Positions 16,658-26,200 are shown, counted from the first letter of the stretch. The stretch: 64,000 bases of DNA from Halanaerobium sp. MA284_MarDTE_T2 (GCF_003337245.1 NZ_QPJE01000012.1:1-64000); one strand, 5' to 3'. The notes: a model not told the origin generated them from the sequence alone. Translations and numbers: made by a program.

Positions 16658-17731
16658 TTAACCTCCATTAATACGATTATTTTCCTTAAATACATGTGCC
16701 AGCACTTCAGCCACAGCCTGATAAAGCTCAACTGGAACCTGATCACCAATCTCTGTCATTGAATTTAAAGAGCGGGCCAGCGGCTTGTTCTCCACAATCT
16801 CTATTTCAAGTTCTTTTGCTTTTTCCTTAATCTTTTCAGCAACAAAACCTTCACCTTTGGCAGCAACTATCGGTGCATCCATTTCATCAAGATCATACTG
16901 AAGAGCTACTGCAATATGGGTTGGATTTGTAATAACAACATCTGCATCTTTTACTGCATTCATCATCCTATTTAAGCTAAACTGCCTCTGCTTTTCTCTT
17001 CTTTTCTGGAGGATAACAGGATCTCCCTCCATTTCTTTTCTCTCCTGTTTGACCTCATATTTTGACATTTTGAGATCTTTATTGTGCTGCCATCGCTGAT
17101 ATAATAGGTCAAAAATGCCCAGCAAAACCATGGCAGCAATTATAGTAAATCCCATTTTGCTGATCAGCAATGCTATTTCTGCAAGTGCAAGATTTAGACT
17201 CTGATCTAGAGATCTTCTGAAAATAATAATATTATTTTTTAGAAAACTTTGAGCTATAAATGTTATTATTCCCAGTTTTAAAAGTGATTTTAAAAATTCC
17301 ACAAATCCTCGAAGTGAAAAGATATTTTTTAACCCTTTTATAGGATTCAATTTTTTAATATCTGGCGCAAGATTTTTTGTTGTAAATAGTGGTCCTATCT
17401 GTAAAAAGTTTATAAAAAAACCAACTACAGCAGTAACTATAAGCACCGGATAAATAGTTTGAACTGTATAAATCATTGCATCCTGCAGCAGTCTGCCGGC
17501 TGTATCCACTGAAAGTGGATCTACAATAAGAGCTGAAAAATATCTTTCAATACCTGCCATTACATTGAACATTATCTCCTGCATAAAAAAGTAAAGAAAC
17601 AAAAAACTGGCCAGTAGGGTAAATGCCTGACTAATCTCTTTACTTTTAGCAACATTACCTTTTTCCCTTGCCTCACGTTTCCGCTTCGGCGTTGGCTCCT
17701 CTGTTTTTTCTCCAGTTCCATTATCAGGCAT
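16658..17731 (-). CDS. flhB: Flagellar export switch protein FlhB
   Basis: 357-residue membrane protein that switches export from rod/hook to filament substrates. N-terminal GEKTEEPTPKRKREAREKGN is the family start; four helices follow to about 215. The autocleavage motif NPTH is present in DVVITNPTHIAVAL. The C-terminal domain ends normally after cleavage. It lies between fliR and flhA as in most Firmicutes. Confidence 0.95.
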   Translation of the reverse strand: MPDNGTGEKTEEPTPKRKREAREKGNVAKSKEISQAFTLLASFLFLYFFMQEIMFNVMAGIERYFSALIVDPLSVDTAGRLLQDAMIYTVQTIYPVLIVTAVVGFFINFLQIGPLFTTKNLAPDIKKLNPIKGLKNIFSLRGFVEFLKSLLKLGIITFIAQSFLKNNIIIFRRSLDQSLNLALAEIALLISKMGFTIIAAMVLLGIFDLLYQRWQHNKDLKMSKYEVKQERKEMEGDPVILQKRREKQRQFSLNRMMNAVKDADVVITNPTHIAVALQYDLDEMDAPIVAAKGEGFVAEKIKEKAKELEIEIVENKPLARSLNSMTEIGDQVPVELYQAVAEVLAHVFKENNRINGG

Positions 17732-17742
17732 TTAAATCTCCT

Positions 17743-18531
17743 CTATTCTGGTGCAAGCAGTTTAAATAAATCACCAATTTCATAAATTATATCCATAATA
17801 ATTTGACTGTAAAAATGAGTTAAAACACCTAAAAGCAAAAACAGCACTACCAGACCAGCCATTATTTTTACCGGCAGTCCAATAATAAAAAGATTCATCT
17901 GTGGTACAGCTCTGGCCAAAAAAGCAAGTATAATATCTATCACGAAAACAGCTCCCACAATTGGAAGAGCCATTTTTACCGCCAGCACAAACATATCTGC
18001 ACTTCTGCGGAAAAAATACTGCCAGATTTGCTCACCAAAATTTATCCGTCCCGGGGGTATTATTTCAAATGAAGAAAAAAGCTGCCTTATTAAAAATAAA
18101 TGCCCATTTACTGACAGAAATATAAGTGTTATCAATATATTTTTAAACTGACCAATCACCGGTGAATTGGCCCCTGTAAAAGGGTCAACAACATTTGCGA
18201 TCCTGAAACCCATCTGCATATCAATAAACTGACCCGCCATCTGTACAGCTGAAAATACTAAAAAAACAGCAAATCCCATAAAAAGTCCAATACTAATTTC
18301 ACTCATAATATTTATAAGCAGCTGAATAGGTTTTAAGTTAAATTCTATTTGATACATCTGCTGCAGAATTGGATATGTAAAAACCGCCAGAGCTACAGCA
18401 AGAATGATTTTAACTCTATTTATTATTACCTGACTGCCAAAGATAGGTGTAATCAGCATCATGCCAATATAGCGGATCATAATCAGTACAAAAAGATATA
18501 TAGAATTATTGCCTAAAAATTCTGCTCCCAT
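17743..18531 (-). CDS. fliR: Flagellar export gate protein FliR
   Basis: 262-residue membrane protein with about six helices. Typical segments are MIRYIGMMLITPIFGS near the N-terminus and the GFRIANVVDPFTGANSPVIG loop at about 108-127. FliR, with FliP and FliQ, forms the export pore. Seven bases after fliQ and 12 before flhB, so tightly co-transcribed. Confidence 0.93.
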   Translation of the reverse strand: MGAEFLGNNSIYLFVLIMIRYIGMMLITPIFGSQVIINRVKIILAVALAVFTYPILQQMYQIEFNLKPIQLLINIMSEISIGLFMGFAVFLVFSAVQMAGQFIDMQMGFRIANVVDPFTGANSPVIGQFKNILITLIFLSVNGHLFLIRQLFSSFEIIPPGRINFGEQIWQYFFRRSADMFVLAVKMALPIVGAVFVIDIILAFLARAVPQMNLFIIGLPVKIMAGLVVLFLLLGVLTHFYSQIIMDIIYEIGDLFKLLAPE

Positions 18532-18537
18532 CTATCA

Positions 18538-18810
18538 TCAGCCCCCCACATACAGGGGTATATTCCGCAGCAGTTCCTGCACAAATTCCACAACAGTTCT
18601 CATAATCCAGGGTCCAAAAAACCCGATTGCAGCCAGAACTGCAAATATTTTTGGTACAAAAGCAAGTGTCTGCTCCTGAATCTGAGTTGTTGCCTGTATT
18701 ACAGCAACTATCAGACCGGTAATTAGACCTGCACCAAGAACAGGCAGTATAACTTTTAGCACAATATAAACAGCCTGGCGGCCTATGTCAACCACAAGAG
18801 CTTCATTCAA
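18538..18810 (-). CDS. fliQ: Flagellar export gate protein FliQ
   Basis: 90-residue two-helix protein of the export gate. The stretch ATTQIQEQTLAFVPKIFAV is the family signature. It starts with TTG at 18810, with GGAGG upstream in the fliP-fliQ spacer. Length is normal for FliQ. Confidence 0.92.
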   Translation of the reverse strand: MNEALVVDIGRQAVYIVLKVILPVLGAGLITGLIVAVIQATTQIQEQTLAFVPKIFAVLAAIGFFGPWIMRTVVEFVQELLRNIPLYVGG

Positions 18811-18825
18811 AATACTGCCTCCTTA

Positions 18826-19584
18826 CTAATTAAAAGTCTGTACAAGTGAACCAATTAGTAAATGCCAGCCATCTGCCAGTACAAATAGAAGAATTTTAAA
18901 AGGTAAAGATATTATAACAGGTGGAAGCATCATCATTCCCATTGACATCAGAATACTGGCAACTATCATATCTATCATTAAAAATGGTATGTAGATTAAA
19001 AAACCTATTTGAAAAGCAATTTTTATTTCATTAACCAGAAAGGCAGGAATAAGAACATAAGTGGGAATATCATCCCGAGTTTCAGGTCTCTCCATTTTCG
19101 CCATATCAGTAAAAAGTGCCATTGACCTCTCATCAACCTGATCAAACATAAAATTTCTAACCGGAGTTAATGTGTTTTCATAAGCAGTTTCCAGAGAAAT
19201 TTCTTCATTGAGATAGGGCTGAAGTGCATCCTGATTTATTCCCTGCCAAACAGGTGCCATAATAAATATAGTTAAGAATATTGCAATCCCAATTAAAACC
19301 TGATTTGGCGGCATATTATTTAATGCCAGAGCCCGCTTCAAAATTGAAAACACAATTATTATTCTGGTAAATGAAGTAAATAATATAATAACAGCAGGAG
19401 CAAGAGAAAGAACTGTCAGCAGAAGTAGTATTCTCAGTGACAGAACAAGATCATCTGCTTCATTACCACCACTGTTCATTTCAAAACTAAATTCAGGAAG
19501 ATTAAAATTCTGTGCAATAACTGAACTATTAAAAATAAAAAATAAAAAAACTAAAAACAGAACTAAAGTGAGCCTTTTATTCAT
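18826..19584 (-). CDS. fliP: Flagellar export gate protein FliP
   Basis: About 252 residues. A signal-like N-terminus (about 5-25) is followed by RIIIVFSILKRALALNNMPP with NQVLIGIAIFLTIFIM, and a C-terminal MGMMMLPPVIISLPFKILLF, all diagnostic of FliP. Candidate starts are a GTG at 19593 and ATGs at 19587 and 19584; the choice is open but changes at most three residues. The start overlaps the end of fliO, implying translational coupling. Confidence 0.93.
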   Translation of the reverse strand: MNKRLTLVLFLVFLFFIFNSSVIAQNFNLPEFSFEMNSGGNEADDLVLSLRILLLLTVLSLAPAVIILFTSFTRIIIVFSILKRALALNNMPPNQVLIGIAIFLTIFIMAPVWQGINQDALQPYLNEEISLETAYENTLTPVRNFMFDQVDERSMALFTDMAKMERPETRDDIPTYVLIPAFLVNEIKIAFQIGFLIYIPFLMIDMIVASILMSMGMMMLPPVIISLPFKILLFVLADGWHLLIGSLVQTFN

Positions 19585-19972
19585 CATTATCACGACTTTT
19601 TTGTTTTTTTTCGCTGTAATTTGTTCTATTTAAAGCCTGCATAAATTTATCTTTAAAAATATCTTTCTTAAATTTACCAGATTTATTATTATCATCTATT
19701 TTATCAAGCTCCAGTTTAATTTCACTTTTTTTCCAGCTTTCAATTTTGGTAGACCCCTGTTTACCGGAAACAATCATAATTATCTTATCAAAACTATCTA
19801 CCAGATAAATAATTTCACCACTGCCGAGGCGCATAATATCTATCACCTTCATATGTTTGGAGCTGTTTGTAAAATTCAGCCTATCCCTCAGCAGATAATA
19901 AAGAAGAAAAATTAATATAATTACAATTCCAAGTGAAAAAATTATTTTTGCTGTTTCCCAGATATAACTCAT
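19577..19972 (-). CDS. fliO: Flagellar protein FliO
   Basis: 131-residue protein with one N-terminal helix (about 9-27) and a small cytoplasmic beta domain with LGSGEIIYLVDSFDKIIMIV, then a basic tail. FliO helps assemble the FliP ring. Sequence is poorly conserved in the family; the call rests on the helix-plus-beta layout, the RLGSGE motif and the position between fliY and fliP. Confidence 0.82.
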   Translation of the reverse strand: MSYIWETAKIIFSLGIVIILIFLLYYLLRDRLNFTNSSKHMKVIDIMRLGSGEIIYLVDSFDKIIMIVSGKQGSTKIESWKKSEIKLELDKIDDNNKSGKFKKDIFKDKFMQALNRTNYSEKKQKSRDNDE

Positions 19973-19986
19973 TTCTGCTCCCTATC

Positions 19987-21186
19987 CTAAAGCTGTGTAA
20001 GGCGTTCAGCAGGACTTATAATATCTTTTACCCTGAAGCCAAAGTTTTCATCAATTACAACCACTTCACCTTTAGCAACCAGCTTTCCATTTACAAGCAA
20101 ATCCACAGGTTCACCGGCCAGTTTATCGAGTTCAATTATTGAACCATCACCAAGCTCTAAAATTTCCCTTATCTTCATGCTGGTTTTGCCGAGTCTTACC
20201 GTTACCTCAAGAGGAACATCTTTAATTAATTCCATATTATTTGGCAGAGGCTGAGATATCTGCTCATCAAATTCCGGAAATTGTGCTGTCTGTACAGCAA
20301 CAGTTTCTTCTTTTTTAACATTTCTATTTTTGGTCTGTTTTCTCGAAGATGCTGCTGACCTCTGCTGATCAGTAGGAGAGCTTTCTGCAGCTGATGATGT
20401 TTCCCCTAATGAATTCTGCAGCTCCCTTTTAGCAGACATATCCACCTCTTCTTTTGCTTCTTCAGCCAGTTTTTCTTCATCAATAGTTTTGTCGATCAGA
20501 CCTTCACCTTCATGTAAAAGAGAATCAGCCAGTTCCTTTACAAAAGCTAGAGATGATATCTGTTTAAAGGTACTGTCAATAAGATCTCCAACTTTTAGGT
20601 TAAAGGAAGTTACCACAACTTCTTCATCTGCCTTAAACCAGTCCTCATCACTTTTTAGTACATCATTAAGTTCTATATATTCTGCTGCCGGTGGAGAAAT
20701 ATTTACAATTTCATCCAGTATATTTGACATAGCGGTAGATGCTGACCCCATCATCTGATTCATCGCTTCACCTACAGCACTTATATATATATCATTGAGT
20801 GAATCTTCATCTACACCACTGATTCCATCCCCCCCCATCATGAGGTCTGCAATAATAGCAGCATCTTCAGTATTTATTACAAGAAGATTTACTCCTTCAA
20901 GCCCTTTAATATATTTAACCCGGACCAGAACACAGGGGCGGTCATATTCATCTATTACTTCCTGAAATTTAATTACTTTGACTTCAGGAGCTGTAATTTC
21001 CACCTTTTTATCCAATAGGGTAGAGAGTGCAGTTGCAGAAGAACCCATAGAAATATTTCCTATTTCTCCTATTACATCTATTTCTTCTGAGGTTAAGATT
21101 TCTTCACCATCTTCTTCCTCTTCCTGGCTGTTCATTAGAGCATCTATTTCTTCCTGGGATAAAAAATTCCCATCATTACTCATCAT
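19987..21186 (-). CDS. fliY: Motor switch phosphatase FliY (CheC-like plus FliN domain)
   Basis: About 399 residues in three parts. An N-terminal FLSQEEIDALMNS peptide resembles the CheY-P docking segment. A CheC-like phosphatase domain follows, with ExxN-type helices GEIGNISMGSSATALS and a second helix VGEAMNQMMGSASTAMSNI. The C-terminal 80 residues are a FliN ring domain (VTVRLGKTSMKIREILELGDG). It removes phosphate from CheY-P at the switch and forms part of the C-ring. The start overlaps fliM. Confidence 0.92.
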   Translation of the reverse strand: MMSNDGNFLSQEEIDALMNSQEEEEDGEEILTSEEIDVIGEIGNISMGSSATALSTLLDKKVEITAPEVKVIKFQEVIDEYDRPCVLVRVKYIKGLEGVNLLVINTEDAAIIADLMMGGDGISGVDEDSLNDIYISAVGEAMNQMMGSASTAMSNILDEIVNISPPAAEYIELNDVLKSDEDWFKADEEVVVTSFNLKVGDLIDSTFKQISSLAFVKELADSLLHEGEGLIDKTIDEEKLAEEAKEEVDMSAKRELQNSLGETSSAAESSPTDQQRSAASSRKQTKNRNVKKEETVAVQTAQFPEFDEQISQPLPNNMELIKDVPLEVTVRLGKTSMKIREILELGDGSIIELDKLAGEPVDLLVNGKLVAKGEVVVIDENFGFRVKDIISPAERLTQL

Positions 21187-22180
21187 AATCACTCTCCTCT
21201 ACCGTATTTTCTGCTACACCGAGTATTTTAACTGCTTTATGTCTGTTTTTTGTTCCTGCAGCTGCCCTATATTTTCTAAAATCACCTATTCGCACATCTA
21301 CATTTTCTTTTACTTTTTTGTCAAGAGTTATTACATCTCCCGGCTGGAGATATAGAAAATCCTCAATTGTAAGCTCTGTTTTGCCCAGTTCAGCATGAAT
21401 TTCTAAACTGGCATCCTGGAGTCGTTTTTTTAACTGTTCTATATGTTCGGCAGTCTGTTTTTCCCTGGTGCTGGAAAACCAGTACTGTGCATTTAAGTTG
21501 GAAACAAGTGGTTCTAACATTATATAAGGAATACAGATATTTATAAGTCCTTCTATATCAGCTATTCGAGCAGATAAAGTAATGATAATTGTCATATCAC
21601 TATCTGGAACAATCTGTGTAAACTGTGGATTGGATTCTAATTCCAAAAGCCTGGGTTTTAATTCTGCAATATTCTGCCAGGATTCTTTAAAATCTCCCAG
21701 TATCCAGGACATAACTTTTTTGATTACCACCTGTTCTATATCTGTAAAAGCTCTTACCTCTGTTATTGCCTTCCCAAAACCTCCAAACAACCGATCGATT
21801 ATTGCAAACCCTATTTCCGGATTAATTTCAAAAATAAACTGTCCTTTCAAAGGTTCCAAGCTGCAGATACCAATAATAGTTGGTTCTGATAGAGAATGAA
21901 TAAATTCTGAGTAAGAAAGCTGTTCTATTGAAGCTACATCAAAATTAACCATACTCCTCAGTTTGGTTGACAGTGTGGTAGTGAAATTTCTGGACATATT
22001 TTCGTGAATCATCTGCAGTGTGCGCATCTGTTCTTTTGACAGCTTATTAGGTCTTCGAAAGTCGTAACTTTTAACTTCTTTTTCTTCAGACTGTTCTTTT
22101 ACTTCTTCAACATCCAGATTTCCACTGCTCAGCGCAGAGAGAAGAGAGTCTATTTCATTTTGATTTAATACTTCAGCCAT
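21176..22180 (-). CDS. fliM: Flagellar motor switch protein FliM
   Basis: 334-residue C-ring protein. The N-terminal LNQNEIDSLLSAL is the CheY-P binding peptide; the middle CheC-like fold has MSRNFTTTLSTKLRSMVNFD; the C-terminal part has the FliN-like fold with LGKTELTIEDFLYLQPGDVI. Overlaps fliY by a few bases. Confidence 0.94.
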   Translation of the reverse strand: MAEVLNQNEIDSLLSALSSGNLDVEEVKEQSEEKEVKSYDFRRPNKLSKEQMRTLQMIHENMSRNFTTTLSTKLRSMVNFDVASIEQLSYSEFIHSLSEPTIIGICSLEPLKGQFIFEINPEIGFAIIDRLFGGFGKAITEVRAFTDIEQVVIKKVMSWILGDFKESWQNIAELKPRLLELESNPQFTQIVPDSDMTIIITLSARIADIEGLINICIPYIMLEPLVSNLNAQYWFSSTREKQTAEHIEQLKKRLQDASLEIHAELGKTELTIEDFLYLQPGDVITLDKKVKENVDVRIGDFRKYRAAAGTKNRHKAVKILGVAENTVEESDYDE

Positions 22181-22192
22181 TTTCTTTCCTCC

Positions 22193-22645
22193 CTACTGAA
22201 CAACCAGTTCTGTAAACCAGACATTGTGTATCTTACCTGATATTAAAAGCTGATTAATAGAATTTTGAATCATTGATTTAATGGTTTTTGCTTCTGGCTC
22301 CTCAATTAGTTTTTTGCTCTGGGCCCTCAATATTGAAATTATTTCATCTCTTATCTGAGGCTTACGCTTATCCAGCTCTTCTACCATATCTTTATCTTCT
22401 AATTCAAAAACAATGTTAGCTTTAATAAAGCTCATGTTTGAACTGCCAGATAAATTTACAACAAAATCTCCAACACTATATGTTGGTTTTAAATCTTTGA
22501 CACTTTTTACTTTCCCGTTTTCTCCTGTATTATTTTCTGAAACTGAGAAAAATGTAAAAAAGGTAAAGCTCATTATTCCAGTAATTATTATCACCAATAC
22601 TACAATTAGAGCAATCATTTTTATATTCACTTTACCATCATCCAT
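22193..22645 (-). CDS. fliL: Flagellar basal-body protein FliL
   Basis: 150 residues: one N-terminal helix (about 9-30), then a periplasmic domain with VNLSGSSNMSFIKANIVFEL and an end matching SINQLLISGKIHNVWFTELV, as in FliL. FliL rings surround the stator and support torque. Strong GGGAGGGG ribosome-binding site. Lies between motB and fliM. Confidence 0.92.
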   Translation of the reverse strand: MDDGKVNIKMIALIVVLVIIITGIMSFTFFTFFSVSENNTGENGKVKSVKDLKPTYSVGDFVVNLSGSSNMSFIKANIVFELEDKDMVEELDKRKPQIRDEIISILRAQSKKLIEEPEAKTIKSMIQNSINQLLISGKIHNVWFTELVVQ

Positions 22646-22659
22646 TGGGTGCCCCCTCC

Positions 22660-23400
22660 CTAATTATTATACTGTTCACTTCCATACTGTGAATTTAATA
22701 TTACAATCTCTACCCTTCTATTTTTTGCCCGTGCTTCCGGAGTATCTTCATCAACTACAGGCCTGAATTTAGAATAACCTGCTGCAGAAAGTCGAGAAGG
22801 GGTAAAGTCATTTTCTTCTATTAAATATTTAATAACATTAACGGCTCGAGCTGTGGAAAGTTCCCAGTTTGATGGATACTGCTGATTATTTATAGGCAGA
22901 TAGTCAGTATGTCCTTCTATCATGATGTCATTGGGTATTTCTTTGAGATTTTCTGCTATCATTGTTAGAACTTCTCTTCCCTGAGGTTTTAGATCTGCTT
23001 TTCCCAGATCATAGAGAATTTCGCCTGTCAGACTTATTACAACACCCTTTCTCTTTCTATCAATATTTACTCTATCATTTAAATTATTTTTATCTATATA
23101 TTTCTGCATCTGATCCATTACCCGCCCTAAATTCTGTGGAGCATCACCTAAATCTTCACTTATATTTCCTGCAGTAATGTTAGGTTCATCTATTATAGTT
23201 TTTCCACCTTCAAGTACCCCAAGCTGATTCTGAAGTGCTGATATAAATCCTTTAAATTTCTGCACATCCAGTGAAGAAAACGAATAAAGAAGCACAAAAA
23301 ATACCAGCAGTAATGTCATCATATCTCCAAAGGTTGTCATCCATGCCGGAGAACCTCCACCATCCTGATTTTGATTGGAGCTGTTTCTTTTTTTACGCAT
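22660..23400 (-). CDS. motB: Stator protein MotB
   Basis: About 246 residues. A single helix carries the ion-binding Asp in FGDMMTLLLVFFVLLYSFS (Asp about 26). The C-terminal OmpA-like peptidoglycan-binding domain shows IEGHTDYLPI and LSTARAVNVIKYL. The start at 23400 overlaps the motA stop (ATGCGTAA); the ATG at 23418 lies inside motA. Whether the motor uses protons or sodium cannot be told safely. Confidence 0.93.
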   Translation of the reverse strand: MRKKRNSSNQNQDGGGSPAWMTTFGDMMTLLLVFFVLLYSFSSLDVQKFKGFISALQNQLGVLEGGKTIIDEPNITAGNISEDLGDAPQNLGRVMDQMQKYIDKNNLNDRVNIDRKRKGVVISLTGEILYDLGKADLKPQGREVLTMIAENLKEIPNDIMIEGHTDYLPINNQQYPSNWELSTARAVNVIKYLIEENDFTPSRLSAAGYSKFRPVVDEDTPEARAKNRRVEIVILNSQYGSEQYNN

Positions 23401-24193
23401 TGTCAGGTGCCGCCTCATTATTATTTATTCTGGCTTCTACTTCTTCCTTTTCTCCCTCTGATAGGAAGGCATGCAGTTTTTCTTTTACTATTCTTGGATT
23501 TTCTCCTGCCTGAATAGACAGTATACCTTCTATTATTACTTCTTTTATCAAAACTTCGTGAGCACTTCTAGTTTCAAGATTTTTGGCAAGCGGGATAAAA
23601 ATCCAGTTGGCCATCAGTGCACCATAAAGTGTTGTAATAAGGGCAACAGCCATACCGGAACCTAGCTTTGTTGGATCATCCAGCTGACTCAACATCTGGA
23701 TTAAACCAATCAGTGTACCTATCATTCCAAAAGCAGGGGCCAGCTGTCCCATTGTGGCAAATATACCCTGTCCTTTACCGTGTCTTTCTTCCAGAAAAGT
23801 CAATTTTGTTTCCAGAATATTTCGCACAAGCTCTGGATCAGTACCATCCACAACCAGCTGAATTCCTTTTTTTAAAAACTCATCTTCCATCTCATTTGCA
23901 TCATCTTCTAAAGCAAGCAGACCTTCCCGCCTGGCCTTTTCAGCAAAATTCACCAGATCTTCAATAATGAAATCAGATTTCATTAAATCATTTTGAAGAG
24001 ATACTTTTACCAGTTCAGGAACTTTTTTTAGATCTTCAAAAGAATAACTTATCAGTGTACCGGCCAGTGTTCCACCTAAAACTACTAATGAGGACTGGAC
24101 ACTGACAAATATAACCGCATTACCCCCCAATAATGCAACAGATGCAAAGACAGCTGCACCACCTATTATTCCAATAATTGTTGCTAGATCCAT
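23393..24193 (-). CDS. motA: Stator protein MotA
   Basis: 266-residue membrane protein with four helices. Key stretches are GLLALEDDANEMEDEFLKKG in the cytoplasmic loop and TMGQLAPAFGMIGTLIGLIQ with a following GSGMAVALITTLYGALMAN. It couples ion flow to torque on FliG. Lies 3 bases after flbD and overlaps motB. Confidence 0.94.
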   Translation of the reverse strand: MDLATIIGIIGGAAVFASVALLGGNAVIFVSVQSSLVVLGGTLAGTLISYSFEDLKKVPELVKVSLQNDLMKSDFIIEDLVNFAEKARREGLLALEDDANEMEDEFLKKGIQLVVDGTDPELVRNILETKLTFLEERHGKGQGIFATMGQLAPAFGMIGTLIGLIQMLSQLDDPTKLGSGMAVALITTLYGALMANWIFIPLAKNLETRSAHEVLIKEVIIEGILSIQAGENPRIVKEKLHAFLSEGEKEEVEARINNNEAAPDNA

Positions 24194-24196
24194 AAC

Positions 24197-24403
24197 CTAT
24201 CTCTCCCCTGTTCTTGAAATTCCAGATAGTATCTTTCTCCGGTAAGCTATAACTTTTTCTATAATTTCATCAGATGTTTCTTTGACCAGTATTTTTTTAC
24301 AGTTGGTTAAAGTAATTACTGTATCAGGTGTTTCCTGAATTTGTTCAATAAGATCGGAATTAAGTGTTACTTCTTCGCCATTTGTTTTCTCTACCTTAAT
24401 CAT
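24197..24403 (-). CDS. flbD: FlbD-family small flagellar protein
   Basis: 68 residues, matching the FlbD/YlzI family found next to flgE and motA in Firmicutes and spirochetes. It starts MIKVEKTNGEEVTLNSDLIE, continues QIQETPDTVITLTNCKKILV and ends with a helix. Its biochemical role is not established. It is unrelated to the Caulobacter FlbD regulator of the same name. Confidence 0.85.
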   Translation of the reverse strand: MIKVEKTNGEEVTLNSDLIEQIQETPDTVITLTNCKKILVKETSDEIIEKVIAYRRKILSGISRTGER

Positions 24404-24427
24404 CTTCCACTTCCTTTATTATCCTGC

Positions 24428-24454
24428 CAGACCTCAATACTGAAATGAGGTCTG
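24428..24454 (-). repeat. Hairpin between flgE and flbD
   Basis: Perfect 9-bp arms CAGACCTCA/TGAGGTCTG with a 9-base loop, lying 16 bases after the flgE stop and without a T tract. It may protect the 3' end of flgE mRNA after processing or cause partial termination, giving more hook protein than downstream products. Confidence 0.55.
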
Positions 24455-24469
24455 ACAGCTTAACTAAAA

Positions 24470-26113
24470 TTACCTTTTTAGATTAACAAGTTCCTGCAGC
24501 ATTTCATCAGATGTTGTTATCAGTTTTGAACTGGCCTGAAATCCTCTCTGAGCAGTTATCATATTAGTAAACTCCTGTGAAAGGTTAACATTGGACATCT
24601 CCAGTGTTGATGGGGCCAGAGACCCCGCGCCACCTTCTGAAGGACTAACTACCTCCGCATCACCAGAGTTAGCTGACTCGCTGAATACACCTTCCTGTCT
24701 GATAAGTCCGGCAGGATTCTGAAAATTGGCAAGGGCAATTCTTGCCTGTACCTGTGTCAGTCCATTACTGTAAGAACCAATTATATCTCCAGTCTCAGTA
24801 AATGAAAATGATTCTAAAGAACCTTTCGCATTTCCATTTATATTTTCAAAGTTTGCAGACATTTCACCTGCATACTGAGTTATTTTACTGAAATCCAGTT
24901 CTACTGTCTGATCTGCATCAGGACCTACTGGATGAAATGTAAAATCGAGTATTCCACCTGATTCAACCTTACCCTCTGGCCCAAATTTTATTTCATGGTA
25001 GGGGCCACCAATATCCTGACTGCTGGAACCATCAATTGAAATATCATTTTCATAAATTCTCCAGAGTCTGTTATCCACTTTTTTAAGAGTAAACTCAAGA
25101 TTGTGTTTGTCTCCCAGACTGTCAAATACATCAACTGAGATACCTCTTTTTGCATTAAGTTTATAATCAAGGGTCAAATTGTTGTCTGCTGGTGCAGTAG
25201 AATCTGCAAAGAGTTTTACTGAATTTATACTGTCTCCAGATACAGGTGTATTTAAGACAACGGTTTCTCCACTTCCATTAATATCAACGGTCAAATTATT
25301 AGTAATGAAATCTATAGTATTACCTGAACCATCATCATCTGATACAAATGAAATTATGCTGCCATTACTATCCAGTTCTAACTGTCCAGTCATCTTCTCT
25401 GTAAAATTTGCAGTGCCACCAGAAAATGTGGTAGCTGCATTTTCAGCCTTTAAAGTAAAATTCCATGTATTAAATGAATTTTCATCTGGAGTTAATTCAA
25501 AAGAAAGAGAATCTTCATAACCTGAAGTAGTTAAGTCAAGTGTTAAATTATCAACCTTTAGTGTATTTTCTGCTGCTGCATCTATATTTTTGCTGTAAGA
25601 TATTGAATCTGTTGCTTTTGCACCTATCTGGCTGTCAAGAGTAATTGCTTCCATATTATTTTTTCCCATATCTGTAGGTAGTTCCCCCTGATCTGCCTTC
25701 CATCCCTGTACAAGCAGTCCTGTGCTGGAAGAATAAAGGTTACCATTTCTATCAAAGTTAAAATTACCTGCTCTGGAAAACACATTTTTTTCTCCATCCT
25801 GAAGTATAAAGAATCCATCTCCCTGGATCGCAACATCAGATGATTTTCCAGTCGGCTGTAAGTTTCCAGATGACATATCTGCATCTATACTCCCCAGACC
25901 AACTCCCAATCCAACCTGCTGTGGATTTGTACCTGCACGGTTATCCTGTGGTGCAGATGCACCTTTTATTGTCTGATTTAACATCTCTTTAAATGTTACT
26001 CTACTGCTTTTAAAACCAATTGTATTTACATTGGAAATATTATTTCCAACCACATCCATCATCTGCTGATGGCTGTTTAACCCTGATACACCAGCATACA
26101 TCGATCTCAACAT
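24470..26113 (-). CDS. flgE: Flagellar hook protein FlgE
   Basis: 547-residue hook protein. It starts MLRSMYAGVSGLNSHQQMMD with the axial motif VGNNISNVNTIGFKSSRVTF, has a large variable surface domain at about 150-430, then LTQVQARIALANFQNPAGLI and a C-terminal helix ending TTSDEMLQELVNLKR. The start at 26113 has AAGGAGGA upstream; the longer frame to 26194 would run through a structured leader. Exported by the flagellar gate, length set by FliK and capped by FlgD. Confidence 0.94.
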   Translation of the reverse strand: MLRSMYAGVSGLNSHQQMMDVVGNNISNVNTIGFKSSRVTFKEMLNQTIKGASAPQDNRAGTNPQQVGLGVGLGSIDADMSSGNLQPTGKSSDVAIQGDGFFILQDGEKNVFSRAGNFNFDRNGNLYSSSTGLLVQGWKADQGELPTDMGKNNMEAITLDSQIGAKATDSISYSKNIDAAAENTLKVDNLTLDLTTSGYEDSLSFELTPDENSFNTWNFTLKAENAATTFSGGTANFTEKMTGQLELDSNGSIISFVSDDDGSGNTIDFITNNLTVDINGSGETVVLNTPVSGDSINSVKLFADSTAPADNNLTLDYKLNAKRGISVDVFDSLGDKHNLEFTLKKVDNRLWRIYENDISIDGSSSQDIGGPYHEIKFGPEGKVESGGILDFTFHPVGPDADQTVELDFSKITQYAGEMSANFENINGNAKGSLESFSFTETGDIIGSYSNGLTQVQARIALANFQNPAGLIRQEGVFSESANSGDAEVVSPSEGGAGSLAPSTLEMSNVNLSQEFTNMITAQRGFQASSKLITTSDEMLQELVNLKR

Positions 26114-26135
26114 ATAATTTTCCTCCTTCAGTTTT

Positions 26136-26200
26136 ATCGGAGTCCTGCTGTTTTCGACAGCGGGACAGAGCCTCCTGAAAAAGGTCCAGCTCATTCCGAT
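26136..26200 (-). ncRNA. Structured 5' leader of flgE (three-way junction candidate)
   Basis: Closing stem ATCGGA/TCCGAT (26136-26141 with 26195-26200) encloses two hairpins. One has 10-bp arms with one mismatch (26142-26151 with 26157-26166). The other, 26168-26192, has GAGC/GCTC and CCT/AGG stems around an internal loop UGGA/AG. The latter motif also occurs before flgG. Five GGA triplets occur from here through the ribosome-binding site. The unpaired CUGAAGG next to the ribosome-binding site could pair with CCUUUUUCAG in the second hairpin, which suggests translational control. It does not match c-di-GMP aptamers. Confidence 0.55.

Noticed and set aside
26114-26194. 27-residue N-terminal extension of FlgE
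   Set aside because: The extension runs through the structured leader, and the ATG at 26113 has a full ribosome-binding site and the family start.
26136-26200. Second c-di-GMP riboswitch before flgE
   Set aside because: It lacks GACGCAAAGC and the other conserved aptamer parts.
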